A stretch of 64,000 bases of DNA, from the NCBI GenBank assembly GCA_017432365.1, contig JAFRJG010000009.1, positions 1 to 64,000 of the forward strand, in the 5' to 3' direction. The translations under genes were made by a program, and so were the position numbers. Below are positions 32,501 to 39,562 of this stretch, piece by piece; positions within the stretch are counted from its first letter, which is position 1, and the number at the start of each line of letters is the position of its first letter. Source of the DNA: Candidatus Saccharimonadota bacterium. GTDB taxonomy: Bacteria > Patescibacteriota > Saccharimonadia > Saccharimonadales > Saccharimonadaceae. The notes under the pieces were generated by a model, which searched no databases, was not told where the DNA came from, and was given only the letters and a program-made list of their open reading frames with translations.

Positions 32501-32759
32501 GATAGATAACTGCTACAATTAACTGATCAGATGCAGTAAATCCGGCGTTATCTTCTCGACCAATGATAACTTTTCCGTTCTCTGCAGTTAGACTGACGAA
32601 ATAGCAATTTTTTCCGGAAGTACATTTTTCAGCGTAAGCGGGTTTTATCAGAGACGGAGCGAGATTAAGAAGGGAGGCGAAAGAGAGAAGCAGAGCGAGC
32701 GAGAGAAGAAAAGAGGACCTTAAAGAGAGCTTAACTCTTCCAAAAAAAGACGAACGCAT
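29529..32759 (-). CDS. Large VirB6/TrbL-like membrane protein
   Basis: A 1076-aa protein. A signal peptide ends near PAYAEKC. An extracytoplasmic region of about 220 residues follows. About seven membrane segments lie between residues 300 and 560 (from TYLAWGTFRDLANIVFVIYL through SRIILASGGANADLFLIISA). A soluble C-terminal half of some 500 residues is rich in Gln, Asn and Ala. The layout and the core resemble VirB6/TrbL channel proteins of type IV secretion systems, which Saccharibacteria encode in gene sets apart from conjugation. No VirB4 or VirD4 gene is in this window. The ATG lies 6 bases after TATAAT (32766-32771), so the mRNA should be leaderless. Confidence 0.72.
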   Translation of the reverse strand: MRSSFFGRVKLSLRSSFLLSLALLLSFASLLNLAPSLIKPAYAEKCTSGKNCYFVSLTAENGKVIIGREDNAGFTASDQLIVAVIYRLNYKQSDGKEATLEISTGNSYNFDNLVNPANDWEDSAKLDIRVVDEGNNIFYVKQVSWKDFLDNYHTQTLRISNGDKKVLASVNSTTIAPATIQINDPDKIEYGETRVIVSGVGAINQETPLTQDDIDNAETDNTTTGTLGEDVTSSYDPNTNANGSTPTDNTSVADVTCSKQASGLGWVLCAAGDLIANALRTMYETFIEPALQIKSGLIASSIRTDNGETVSNGTYLAWGTFRDLANIVFVIYLLVIIFSQLTGFGIDNYGIKKSLPRLIVAAILINLSYLICQLAADFSNVIGASLYGFLHNLEIPGYADFLAGVKTAGLTESIEGNPVWYILALAFIGGAIWNFPAVLGLATMAIVPILSGLIGAGVSVLFMFAMLSFRNAVIVLGVALSPLAFVCYMLPNTKSVFDRWFQIMKGMLLLYPICAAVIGGGYLASRIILASGGANADLFLIISAVIAEVAPYFAIPSLVRAAYKATGRLGMRLEHMSLMSSRRAQMGFRRNAGEAINQRLAGFRAQQTKSNINMHRRGLGGTIIGRAPTTTGQTRRLGEANEQLLNQAKGRAALEAAADEENFQALLHQNQVASEAQLAKNREYARQLGLNGAGAPTNQIQVNGANITADSLREATIQQAVINQEGQLANLSSWGDNTYQQGKRNQNELNVRGDRSGAGLLADGDYINMRRAQQDAAISNETTKMYVDQLSRLGKPEWETAFQDAASGNVTSNREERLRASIQVMSANGASDAIMANLTKIDTTSGQTYGELLATAMHGNAQLRNDIISSLSATKSANLSNYAKHIGAAGDAALSYEKYMDNSKATSAELQNLATAGLGTYNAATNTFTSTSKYTSITETINSKGRNAFDSMDKDDLEDYFRNASTSDINKVNSEAYMRALTTKTDEEIAKLDKGLESLYNNKKADIRSKANGQFITDAKDSSLDQLRTMQTSSGPQLIDREVAYENPIRQVKSNPQMLTHWSAQRQADYNFSSVL

Positions 32760-32819
32760 GAGTTCATTATAACTTTTAACTCAAGCGGTTTCAAGGGCTT
32801 CGCGGGAAATTGTACAACA

Positions 32820-32853
32820 AAAATCCCCCAGGCGCGAGGCAAGGGGGATTTTC
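32820..32853 (-). terminator. Intrinsic terminator after the LPXTG protein gene
   Basis: AAAATCCCCC and GGGGGATTTT form a 10-bp hairpin around a 13-base loop and are followed by T-rich sequence on the minus strand. It separates the LPXTG gene from the VirB6-like gene. Confidence 0.85.
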
Positions 32854-32878
32854 CTCTAACACTTCGGAGCGGTCAAGC

Positions 32879-34165
32879 TTAGAAGCGTTTTTTGCGGCTA
32901 GAGACGTAGTAACCAGCGGAGGTGACGGCAGAGCCAGCACCGAGGACGGTGGCAACAATCGAGCCAGCACCGGTTTCCGGAAGGCGTTCCGGAGTCGACG
33001 GCGTCGGGGTCGGGGTGACCGGGGTCGGAGTCGGGTCAACCGGAGTATGGTTTTCCGGGCAAGCCGGGTGGACGATGACGTCAGCATAATCCTGTTTCAT
33101 GGTATCGTTGGCGCCAATGTAACCTTGAGCCCAGTTGCGGAGGACGTTGTCCGCGCCACAACCGAAGGTCGCGGTTAAGTTGTCAACAACTTTAGCCTTG
33201 AAGGTGACGATGCCGGTAGCACCTTTAGCGTAGTCACCGATGTTGAGACCGTTTTTAGAGACGAGGTCATCAGAGTTCGTCGAGATACCGTCTTTATGCT
33301 TTGAGTTGCGAAGGACGGTGGAACCAGAGATGTACTGGAGGTTGGAGCCCATAAGTTCGATGATATGGACGTCTTTTTCCGTGACGTTAGAGGTGTTTTT
33401 GTAGGTGATTTTATATTCTACAATGTCACCGTCTTTCGCGTTAATCTGGTCGTACCAAGTTTTGTCTTCGGAATCAGCGAGACGAACTTTCTTTTCAATC
33501 GTGAAATCGTAATCGTAAACAACTTTAACCTTGAAGGTAACGTAACCGGAGTAGCCGAAACAGCCAGGGAGCTCACCGTTGAGGGAGTTGTAGCCGAGTT
33601 TGACGCCGCCCTTGACGAGGTCGTCAGAGAGAGCGCCTTGAGACGCACCCTTAGATTCCCAGTGGGCAGAGCCGGTTTGATAAACAAGGTGGAAGTTCGT
33701 ATCGGCCTTAAAGACGATGTCGTCCCAGACCTTGTTCGGGGTCGCGTTGGAAGAAGAAATGACACCGGAGATAGAAAGTTGGGTTTTCGAGTCCGAAGGG
33801 ATGACGGCACGAGCCGTAACATCTTTAGCGGTCATTTTTTCACCGTAGCGGTTGTTGTTGTGGACATACATGCGAACCATATAGGTCATACCGTCTTCAA
33901 CGGAGATTTCGCTAGCTTCATAAAGGTCGGATGAACCGTTTTTATGAGCCTGGACGAAGTAAAGCTCGTTCCCGACGGTCGGGTTGTCTTTGATTGAGTT
34001 TAAGACGATTTTATCGTCGATAGCGCCGTTGTTGATTTCATCAACAGAGTAGGTCTTACGACCACCGGCGGAGTCGCCCCAAGCGGAAACGTTCGGAGCA
34101 ACGAGAGCAGTTCCGGCGATAGCGGAAAGAGCCGCTAACCCGAGAACGGATTTAAGGTTTTTCAT
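32879..34165 (-). CDS. LPXTG cell-wall-anchored surface protein with DUF11-like domain
   Basis: A 428-aa wall protein. A signal peptide ends near residue 28 (SAWGDS). A domain of about 210 residues is followed by a DUF11-like module (GDIVEYKITYKNTSNVTEKD, then LMGSNLQYISGST). A proline/threonine hinge (TPTPVTPTPTPSTP) leads to LPETG at residue 395, a hydrophobic helix and the basic tail RKKRF, a sortase sorting signal. The class A/E-type sortase needed is not in the window. The start follows AAAGGAG. A terminator follows the gene. A role in contacting the host cell is plausible but not shown. Confidence 0.85.
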   Translation of the reverse strand: MKNLKSVLGLAALSAIAGTALVAPNVSAWGDSAGGRKTYSVDEINNGAIDDKIVLNSIKDNPTVGNELYFVQAHKNGSSDLYEASEISVEDGMTYMVRMYVHNNNRYGEKMTAKDVTARAVIPSDSKTQLSISGVISSSNATPNKVWDDIVFKADTNFHLVYQTGSAHWESKGASQGALSDDLVKGGVKLGYNSLNGELPGCFGYSGYVTFKVKVVYDYDFTIEKKVRLADSEDKTWYDQINAKDGDIVEYKITYKNTSNVTEKDVHIIELMGSNLQYISGSTVLRNSKHKDGISTNSDDLVSKNGLNIGDYAKGATGIVTFKAKVVDNLTATFGCGADNVLRNWAQGYIGANDTMKQDYADVIVHPACPENHTPVDPTPTPVTPTPTPSTPERLPETGAGSIVATVLGAGSAVTSAGYYVSSRKKRF

Positions 34166-34433
34166 GATAACTCCTTTATAAGTTAAAATTAAGATAACAT
34201 TAAGTTAGTAATTTTTCTAGGGTAAAGTGTTCGTTTTACGTTCTAGCCGAGTTGTTAATTCATCGTTACGGTCGAATCATCTCAGATACAAAGCTGTTTT
34301 CTGGTTCCCTTTTCTTCCTTTTCTTGGGGGTTCCCCGGCGAGCGAATGGGCTCGCCAGGGAGTGAAAAGGTTCTAGCTACTACCGAAGCCGTAGATGACG
34401 GTTTCGGGGAAAGACGAGAGGTCGATGCTCAGA

Positions 34434-36320
34434 TTAGAAATCCATCCAGGAGTCATCGCCATCGTCAACGGCGGGTTCTTCGCCTGCCCATTCCTCGGGT
34501 TCAGGAGTGTTTTCTCTGCCGTCATCGACGGTATATGCCTCCGGCTCGTAGCCGCCGTAGCCGTCAAGGTCGTCGCGAATCGCGGCTGCCTCTTCGTCGG
34601 CGGTAGTGCCGTTGTCGTTACAGTCCTCAGCCGGCGCAGTCTGCGCTGGGGTTTGAGGAGTCTGGGACGGCTGGGTTTCTGCCTCCGGAGTAATCGGAAC
34701 CGTTGCGGGGGGTTCCGATTCTTGGAAGCGGTCGGGACCTTCTTCGTCGGTATCCGGATTAACCGGGATTACCGCGGTTGGGTCGTCAGCCTCTTCCGGC
34801 TGGATGATTTCTTCCGGAATCTTAATCGGTTCGGTCGGGACCGGGGTCGGGGTTGCCGGGACAGGCGTTGGAGTTGCCGGGACCGGGGTCGGGGGAACCG
34901 GAGTCGGAGTCGGGTCGTCCGGGACCGGGACACTCGGAGTGGGCGTCGGAGTCGGAGTCTCAGGCTCCGGTACGCTCGGGGTCGGAGTGACGGTCGGCGT
35001 CTCGGGTTCTGGTACGCTCGGGGTCGGCGTCGGCTGAGTCGGCTCGTCGGGCGTAGGAACCGTCGGAGTCGGGTCGTTCCCGATTGGGTTGTCCGGAACT
35101 GGGACAACAGGATTAGACGGGGTTGTCGGAGTCGGGGTGACGGTCGTTTCAGGAACAGGCACGTCGTCGCCGATTTCCGGTTCTGGCTGAGTCGTCGGGT
35201 ATGTTGGAGTACCGGGGATACCGATTCTGGCATCATCCGCGTTAATCCAAATTTCAAACTCGGCGCGCCCAGCACCGCGGCCTTCCTTTCGGATATAAAC
35301 GAAGCGATACCAGAGGTGAGTTTCCTCGCCCTCGGACTTCTCCGCTCTCCTTAGGAGGTCTTGGTTCTGGAGACGGTCAAGCCTCCAGTGCATTGCCGGA
35401 CTCTCGTTCGTCGTGCCGATATACTTCAGGTTATAAAGTATCTGGCACGTCAGCGCGAGTGTCTGACGAGTGTCGTCCAGAATGTATCTCTGGACTTCCT
35501 GCTCGCCATCGGCGTTCGTGATGTAACGTCCGCGGATAAACCGCTCCCAGGTCCGGTTGCCTTTTTCAGAGGTTTCGTACTCCTTAAAAGCTTCCGAGAC
35601 TTGTTTGACAAAGGCATAGGTCGTCTCTTTATTGACGTCCCTGCCGAGATTCTTGCCGGATGAAAGTGTAATCTGACACTGCGCCCGGTTAAAGGCGTCA
35701 GCGTAAATCAGGTCTTTCATGACCCGGCAGCCAACCTGCCAGAGGACTTCCGTACCGACTTCTTGGTCGGAGAGCCCTCCGAGGCGAGTTTTATCAATCG
35801 GCATCGAGAGCGCGTCGCTGAATCCGCATTTCTGCAGAATCGTAGCGTCGTACTCAGCGAATCCGTAGCTCAAGAACTCATCCGACACGTTTGTGTAGAA
35901 TGGATTTTCTTGAAGCTGGTCAGCCTGGAGGTCGATTAAAAGACCTTCCTCGACTTTTTGTTGCGCCTGCGCTTCAGCTGCCTTCTCTTCCGGGGTCGTG
36001 GGAGCTTCGAGATAAAGGTCAACCAGTAAACCGTCCTCCTGGACGTACTGTTTGGTTCCCTCTTCGTTTTCCACAACAGTTCCCGGTTCGGGAGCAGGAG
36101 TGGTCTCCGGCTGGGTTTCCGTACCTTCCGTGGTGGGTGTCGTCGCCGCTTCCGTAGTTACAACGCGCGTTTCTGTCTGCGCGTCAGCAACAACGGCTGC
36201 GGGTTCGGTTTTCCCCTGCCAGAAAGGCAGATTGTCATATCCAAAGCCGCCGGCAACAGCGCCGACGCCAAGAGAAATGACTAATAGACCGGTCAATAAA
36301 CTCACGATGGCTTTCCTCAT
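34434..36320 (-). CDS. Exported protein with long proline/threonine-rich repeat tail
   Basis: An exported protein of about 628 aa. The first ATG (36329) sits directly on the Shine-Dalgarno GGAGG, so the second ATG at 36320, 9 bases after it, is preferred. A signal or anchor helix (SLLTGLLVISLGVGAVAGGF) is followed by about 330 residues with a folded, cysteine-containing domain (CGFSDAL, VGCRVMK, CQITLSS, LTCQIL). A repeat region from about residue 370 to 530 holds units like PTPTPSVPEPE and PTPVPATPTPVP. The C-terminal 90 residues are acidic. There is no LPXTG. The domain is not recognised, and the proline-rich part is probably an extended stalk. Confidence 0.6.
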   Translation of the reverse strand: MRKAIVSLLTGLLVISLGVGAVAGGFGYDNLPFWQGKTEPAAVVADAQTETRVVTTEAATTPTTEGTETQPETTPAPEPGTVVENEEGTKQYVQEDGLLVDLYLEAPTTPEEKAAEAQAQQKVEEGLLIDLQADQLQENPFYTNVSDEFLSYGFAEYDATILQKCGFSDALSMPIDKTRLGGLSDQEVGTEVLWQVGCRVMKDLIYADAFNRAQCQITLSSGKNLGRDVNKETTYAFVKQVSEAFKEYETSEKGNRTWERFIRGRYITNADGEQEVQRYILDDTRQTLALTCQILYNLKYIGTTNESPAMHWRLDRLQNQDLLRRAEKSEGEETHLWYRFVYIRKEGRGAGRAEFEIWINADDARIGIPGTPTYPTTQPEPEIGDDVPVPETTVTPTPTTPSNPVVPVPDNPIGNDPTPTVPTPDEPTQPTPTPSVPEPETPTVTPTPSVPEPETPTPTPTPSVPVPDDPTPTPVPPTPVPATPTPVPATPTPVPTEPIKIPEEIIQPEEADDPTAVIPVNPDTDEEGPDRFQESEPPATVPITPEAETQPSQTPQTPAQTAPAEDCNDNGTTADEEAAAIRDDLDGYGGYEPEAYTVDDGRENTPEPEEWAGEEPAVDDGDDSWMDF

Positions 36321-36356
36321 CTTTGCCATCCTCCTTTCTTAGAAACAAATCAAAGG

Positions 36357-36407
36357 TTACGCGGGCGGGGGTCGTCCGCGGGGCTGGGGAACATGTTTCT
36401 GAGTCAT
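36357..36407 (-). CDS. Proline-rich 16-aa upstream peptide
   Basis: A short frame of 17 codons (MTQKHVPQPRGRPPPA and stop) lies between the 36420 gene and the large repeat protein. Its ATG at 36407 has a full AAGGAGG site 7 bases upstream. The RPPPA end contains three consecutive prolines, a known ribosome-stalling sequence when EF-P is limiting. It could act as a leader peptide controlling the downstream gene, though no attenuator hairpin is clear. It may also be a chance frame. Confidence 0.4.
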   Translation of the reverse strand: MTQKHVPQPRGRPPPA

Positions 36408-36419
36408 TATCCCACCTCC

Positions 36420-36917
36420 TTACGGAGAGGGAGATGCGTGGCGGTTGTATCGAGCTTCGGCATTAAACAGATTCTGTATAAGCCGAAACAGCCCGATGCC
36501 AATCAAGGCGCCGCCAAGGCTAAACAAGGCTGCCGGCAAGCTTGTCGGGAAAGTCCCAGCAACGGTAATCGCGATACAGATGATAACTGGTATCGCTACC
36601 GCTCCGAGAATCCCGGACTGACGAGCCGTGGATTGGACTGTGCCAATCACGAGACCGACCAGGAACAGTGCGTTCAGAATGAGAACAACAACGCTCCAGA
36701 GTCGTCCGGCACAAGCCGCGGCGTACGACAAGAACATGTCGAGCACGATTAACGTACCTACGCCAAAGGCAAGGACGCGAATTGTGCGTCGAGTGCTCTT
36801 TGATAGGCGCCGCTTGCCCCGCCTTGTCGTCCTGTAAAAGCCAAAGTAATTGACCGCAAAATTTACTGCGGCGACTACCCCGGCGATTAGGATGATGATG
36901 ACTACGATTCTGTTCAT
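36420..36917 (-). CDS. Membrane protein of unknown function
   Basis: A 165-aa protein with one N-terminal and about four further membrane segments (IVVIIILIAGVVAAVNFAVN, VLAFGVGTLIVLDMFLSYAA, SVVVLILNALFLVGLVIG, and two near the C-terminus). A basic loop TTRRGKRRLSKSTRRT follows the first helix. I recognise no family. The ATG at 36917 has a strong AAGGAGG upstream, so longer frames are rejected. It is transcribed from a consensus promoter at 37057-37085 through a structured leader of about 130 bases. The short peptide and the repeat protein follow, so they are probably an operon. Confidence 0.6.
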   Translation of the reverse strand: MNRIVVIIILIAGVVAAVNFAVNYFGFYRTTRRGKRRLSKSTRRTIRVLAFGVGTLIVLDMFLSYAAACAGRLWSVVVLILNALFLVGLVIGTVQSTARQSGILGAVAIPVIICIAITVAGTFPTSLPAALFSLGGALIGIGLFRLIQNLFNAEARYNRHASPSP

Positions 36918-36970
36918 TTCAACACCTCCTTGACGAACAGAAAGAATAGAATGACAAATAGTAGCTATTC

Positions 36971-36993
36971 CAGACACGGGTTGTGTCTGGGAT
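36971..36993 (-). promoter_or_regulatory. Stem-loop in the leader of the 36.4 kb membrane-protein gene
   Basis: CCAGACAC and GTGTCTGG arms form an 8-bp stem in the leader RNA. A second small hairpin with a GAAA loop lies at about 37009-37021 (GACC/GGTC). The leader is much longer than in core genes of this window. Confidence 0.45.
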
Positions 36994-37056
36994 GATTCGA
37001 CTGTTAACGACCTTTCGGTCAGTGGTGATTTCTCTACCTCTGAATGAACTGTTTGT

Positions 37057-37085
37057 ATTATATCATACGTAAGCGAAAAAGTCAA
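37057..37085 (-). promoter_or_regulatory. Consensus promoter for the 36.4-36.9 kb operon
   Basis: TTGACT (37080-37085), a 17-base spacer and TATAAT (37057-37062) on the minus strand, preceded by TG one base from the -10. Confidence 0.85.
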
Positions 37086-37095
37086 TATAAATAAG

Positions 37096-37126
37096 CATAA
37101 AAAAGACCCTTTTTCAAGGGTCTTGG
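37096..37126 (-). terminator. Intrinsic terminator after the acidic coiled-coil gene
   Basis: AAGACCCTT (37103-37111) pairs with AAGGGTCTT (37116-37124), with TTTTTT on the minus strand. Confidence 0.9.
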
Positions 37127-37163
37127 GTTTTGAAGGTTTCTAGGGGTAGGGTCGGGATGTGCC

Positions 37164-38186
37164 TTAGTCGGCGGTAGAGTCAGCGGCGGCGGTGGCAGAA
37201 GCGGGCTTTTTATTGCCCTTTTTCTGACTCTGCTGCGCAGAATCACCGGTAGCCGGCAGAGTCAGCAACTCATATGCCCTCAGATGGCGGGCGTCTGACC
37301 ATTCAACGAAGTTTCCCTTCTGGAACTTCGCTACTCTGAGTTTCAGTCCGTGAGCCGCCGGGTCGGTGTCGCCGAAAAACTCGCTCACCTCATCCGCCGA
37401 TTTCGGCTTTCCGTTGAGGTCATAAACCTCACCGAAGGTGTAGCCTTCGACCTCTTTCCTGAACGCCTGAAGGTCCAGGTCTCGGTCGATGACCTCCTCC
37501 AGAGTCGCCTGAGCCGTGGCGGGGGTTGCCGTCGGGAGCAACTTTGCAGTTTGCTCGGGGACGGCAGCAATTGCCTGAAGCAACGGACTCAAGTCCACAA
37601 CCACCGGGTCAGCGGGCTTGATGTTCTTGACTGCGTCGAGAACAGGCGTCAGGTCAACGGAAGTCGTCGCGGCGGGCTTGATGTTGCTTACGGCGTCAAG
37701 CACCGGTTTGAGGTCGACAGGAGTCACGGGTTTCGTCAGAAGCTTGTTGACGACTACGGTCAAGTCGGCGACGCTCTGGACTACCTTGTTGACGCCGTCA
37801 TTTAAGGCGTTAACCTGGTCAGACAGGGCGTTGATAGTCGCCTGCTGAGCGTCAAGCTTCGCATGAAGCTCAGCGAGTGCTTCGTCTTCCTCGTCCGCGT
37901 CATCTTCTTCCCAGAAGAAGTCTTCATCCAGGTCAGAAACGGGGGTTCCGGGAGCGGGGGCAGTAGTGTCTTCAGAGGCGTCTTCAGCATCGTCGACGTC
38001 TTCAACGTCTTCGGTGCTTTCGAAGTCCTCGTCGAGGTCGTCATCAGCGGGTTTCGCGGTCCTACGGACCTTTCTCCAATCTTCAGGTTTCATATTCTTC
38101 CTCCTTTTCTTATCTTCCCCAGTTTCGGGGGTGACAAAGTCATCAGTATCTTCAGTGCCAGGGAACAGACGATTAACAAATCCCAT
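37164..38186 (-). CDS. Acidic repeat protein of unknown function
   Basis: A 340-aa protein without signal peptide or membrane segment. Residues 40-110 are strongly acidic (for example DDDLDEDFESTEDVEDVDDA). A coiled-coil-like stretch (ELHAKLDAQQATINALSDQV) follows. Three tandem repeats come next: VDLKPVLDAVSNIKPA, VDLTPVLDAVKNIKPA and VDLSPLLQAIAAV. The C-terminal domain has a hydrophobic core and a GDTDPAAHGLKLRVAKFQ segment, then a Lys/Ala-rich end. The ATG at 38186 follows AAAGGAG; an earlier frame of 13 codons reads through the leader. No family is recognised. The repeats suggest a scaffold or structural protein. Confidence 0.5.
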   Translation of the reverse strand: MGFVNRLFPGTEDTDDFVTPETGEDKKRRKNMKPEDWRKVRRTAKPADDDLDEDFESTEDVEDVDDAEDASEDTTAPAPGTPVSDLDEDFFWEEDDADEEDEALAELHAKLDAQQATINALSDQVNALNDGVNKVVQSVADLTVVVNKLLTKPVTPVDLKPVLDAVSNIKPAATTSVDLTPVLDAVKNIKPADPVVVDLSPLLQAIAAVPEQTAKLLPTATPATAQATLEEVIDRDLDLQAFRKEVEGYTFGEVYDLNGKPKSADEVSEFFGDTDPAAHGLKLRVAKFQKGNFVEWSDARHLRAYELLTLPATGDSAQQSQKKGNKKPASATAAADSTAD

Positions 38187-38289
38187 CTTGCGCTCCTTTC
38201 TCTCAGGGTTATACCCTAAAAACACAACGTTAAAGTTCTTCCGTCACGTCGCCACAGTCTCGGGCTTGGCGCAACGGAAAGTCTGTTGA

Positions 38290-38318
38290 ATGATAACATG
38301 TTCTTGCTTTTTTGTCAA
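38290..38318 (-). promoter_or_regulatory. Promoter with structured leader for the acidic repeat gene
   Basis: TTGACA (38313-38318), 17 bases, then TATCAT (38290-38295) on the minus strand. The leader of about 95 bases can form a stem (TTCCGT with ACGGAA, CGCC with GGCG) and ends with the small palindrome AGGGTATAACCCT before the Shine-Dalgarno site. Confidence 0.75.
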
Positions 38319-38332
38319 TAAGCTTTTGGCAT

Positions 38333-38363
38333 TAAAAAGCCCCCCGATTTCGCAATCGGGGGG
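38333..38363 (-). terminator. Intrinsic terminator after the 38.4 kb membrane-anchored gene
   Basis: CCCCCCGATT (38340-38349) pairs with AATCGGGGGG (38354-38363); TTTTT follows on the minus strand. Confidence 0.9.
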
Positions 38364-38430
38364 TAGGGAGGGGACGGGTTAACTAGGGATTTCAGGCGGG
38401 GGCTGCGAGTGGCGGACTTATTATAAGTTT

Positions 38431-39120
38431 TTACATGGTGCCGAGAGTGCTCGATTCCGGGTCGGGAGTGGGCAAAGCCCAGAGTTCCAGTTCAGGGTCG
38501 GCGAACTCTTCCGGCTCGGGTTTTTCCGGTTCCATCGGGTTCGGCTCAGGCTCCGTCGGAATCGGGGTTGGGGTCGGATTCTCGTTAGCAATGTTCCAGA
38601 ACTGGAAGTCCTGGATTGCTTCCTTGGTAATCAGTTGGTAACGCATAACTTCTACTCCTTTCGTATCGACAGTCGTAAGGGTGGCAACAGCAAGGAACTT
38701 TTCTTCGAGCCAGGCGTTGGTTGCCTCGATATAGGCGGTCGGAACCGCGTCCTGACAGAAAGCGTCCGCGTCATAAACTTCGGCGAAGCCGAGCGAACGG
38801 TTCGCAAGAGCGACAACTTCCCGCATCAGGTCGGGGTCTTCCCGCATTTTTTCCTCGAAGGTGCGAACCCGCATCAGAGAGAGCGGAGAGTCGCTGCTCG
38901 AGACGACAAGCTGGATGTCTCGCCGTTCCTGGGTCAGATTAACGACCGTGCGAAGTTGGGAACCAGCCAGAGACAGGACGACACCAGTTACGAGAACCGC
39001 GAAGGTAATCAAGATGGCATGGATGACACGCCAGCAGGTTGACGGCTGACGCTTCTTGGTGACAACGTCGGTCTCGCCGTTCTGGTTAGCATAGTTACTG
39101 CGGTTACGATTTTTTGCCAT
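38431..39120 (-). CDS. Membrane-anchored protein with proline/glutamate-rich tail
   Basis: A 229-aa protein. About 25 basic and polar residues precede one membrane helix (VIHAILITFAVLVTGVVLSL). An outside domain of about 110 residues follows, with Arg/Glu-rich helices, and a tail of proline and glutamate (PTPTPIPTEPEPNP and on). No known domain is seen. The ATG at 39120 has AAAAGGAGG upstream and a TTGACA/17/TAAAAT promoter. The proline-rich tail recalls the large repeat protein at 34.4 kb, and both belong to a group of accessory envelope genes with their own promoters and terminators. Confidence 0.55.
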   Translation of the reverse strand: MAKNRNRSNYANQNGETDVVTKKRQPSTCWRVIHAILITFAVLVTGVVLSLAGSQLRTVVNLTQERRDIQLVVSSSDSPLSLMRVRTFEEKMREDPDLMREVVALANRSLGFAEVYDADAFCQDAVPTAYIEATNAWLEEKFLAVATLTTVDTKGVEVMRYQLITKEAIQDFQFWNIANENPTPTPIPTEPEPNPMEPEKPEPEEFADPELELWALPTPDPESSTLGTM

Positions 39121-39187
39121 AACCTTTTCCTCCTTTTAAATGTGCAAATCGATACCGAAGTATCGATAAACTCAAGGGTATGAGGGT

Positions 39188-39216
39188 ATTTTAACATAAA
39201 AGGTTCTATTTGTCAA
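39188..39216 (-). promoter_or_regulatory. Consensus promoter for the 38.4 kb membrane-anchored gene
   Basis: TTGACA (39211-39216), a 17-base spacer and TAAAAT (39188-39193), with an upstream TG making the -10 extended. Confidence 0.85.
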
Positions 39217-39242
39217 GAGGGGTGAAGTGAGTCGAAGAAGAA

Positions 39243-39264
39243 GAAAAAACGCCCGAGGGGCGGA
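39243..39264 (-). terminator. Intrinsic terminator of the tRNA-Gly transcript
   Basis: CGCCC and GGGCG form the stem and TTTTTT follows on the minus strand. The stretch 39265-39358 between it and the tRNA is almost entirely pyrimidine on the transcribed strand and holds no gene. Confidence 0.65.
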
Positions 39265-39358
39265 AGAAATAGGAAGCGAGAGAGGGGACGGGACGGAGGC
39301 GAGGACAGGACGGGGACAGAAATAAGCGAGAGATAAGCAGAGACTGGAAATGAGAAAT

Positions 39359-39433
39359 TGGTGCGGGTATGGAGGGTCGAACTCCAATCCCAAGTTTGGA
39401 AAACTTGTATACTAACCGCTGTACTATACCCGC
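39359..39433 (-). tRNA. tRNA-Gly (anticodon TCC)
   Basis: The minus strand gives GCGGGTA acceptor, anticodon loop TTTCCAA between CAAGT and ACTTG, T-loop TTCGACC and an encoded CCA (39359-39361). Confidence 0.95.
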
Positions 39434-39562
39434 GATAGGGAGATTATATCACGATTGAGAGCGGGAGCGCAACTTTCAGAGGCGAGACAGGGCGAAAAGT
39501 GACGAAAATTACAACAAAAAAGTGCGTAAAAAATGACGCGAGGGTGATATAATTTTCTAGTT

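Noticed and set aside
34337-34356. GGCGAGC/GCTCGCC hairpin as a terminator for the repeat-protein gene
   Set aside because: The arms pair, but no T-run follows on the minus strand, so termination is not supported.
34800-35200. Short-period repeats as a CRISPR array
   Set aside because: The repeats are coding PTPxP units in one protein frame, of variable spacing, without unique spacers. No CRISPR or cas gene was seen in the window.
38293-38303. AACATGTT palindromes near two accessory promoters as LexA-type boxes
   Set aside because: The sequence lacks the flanking GAACnnnnGTTC spacing and also occurs inside coding regions.
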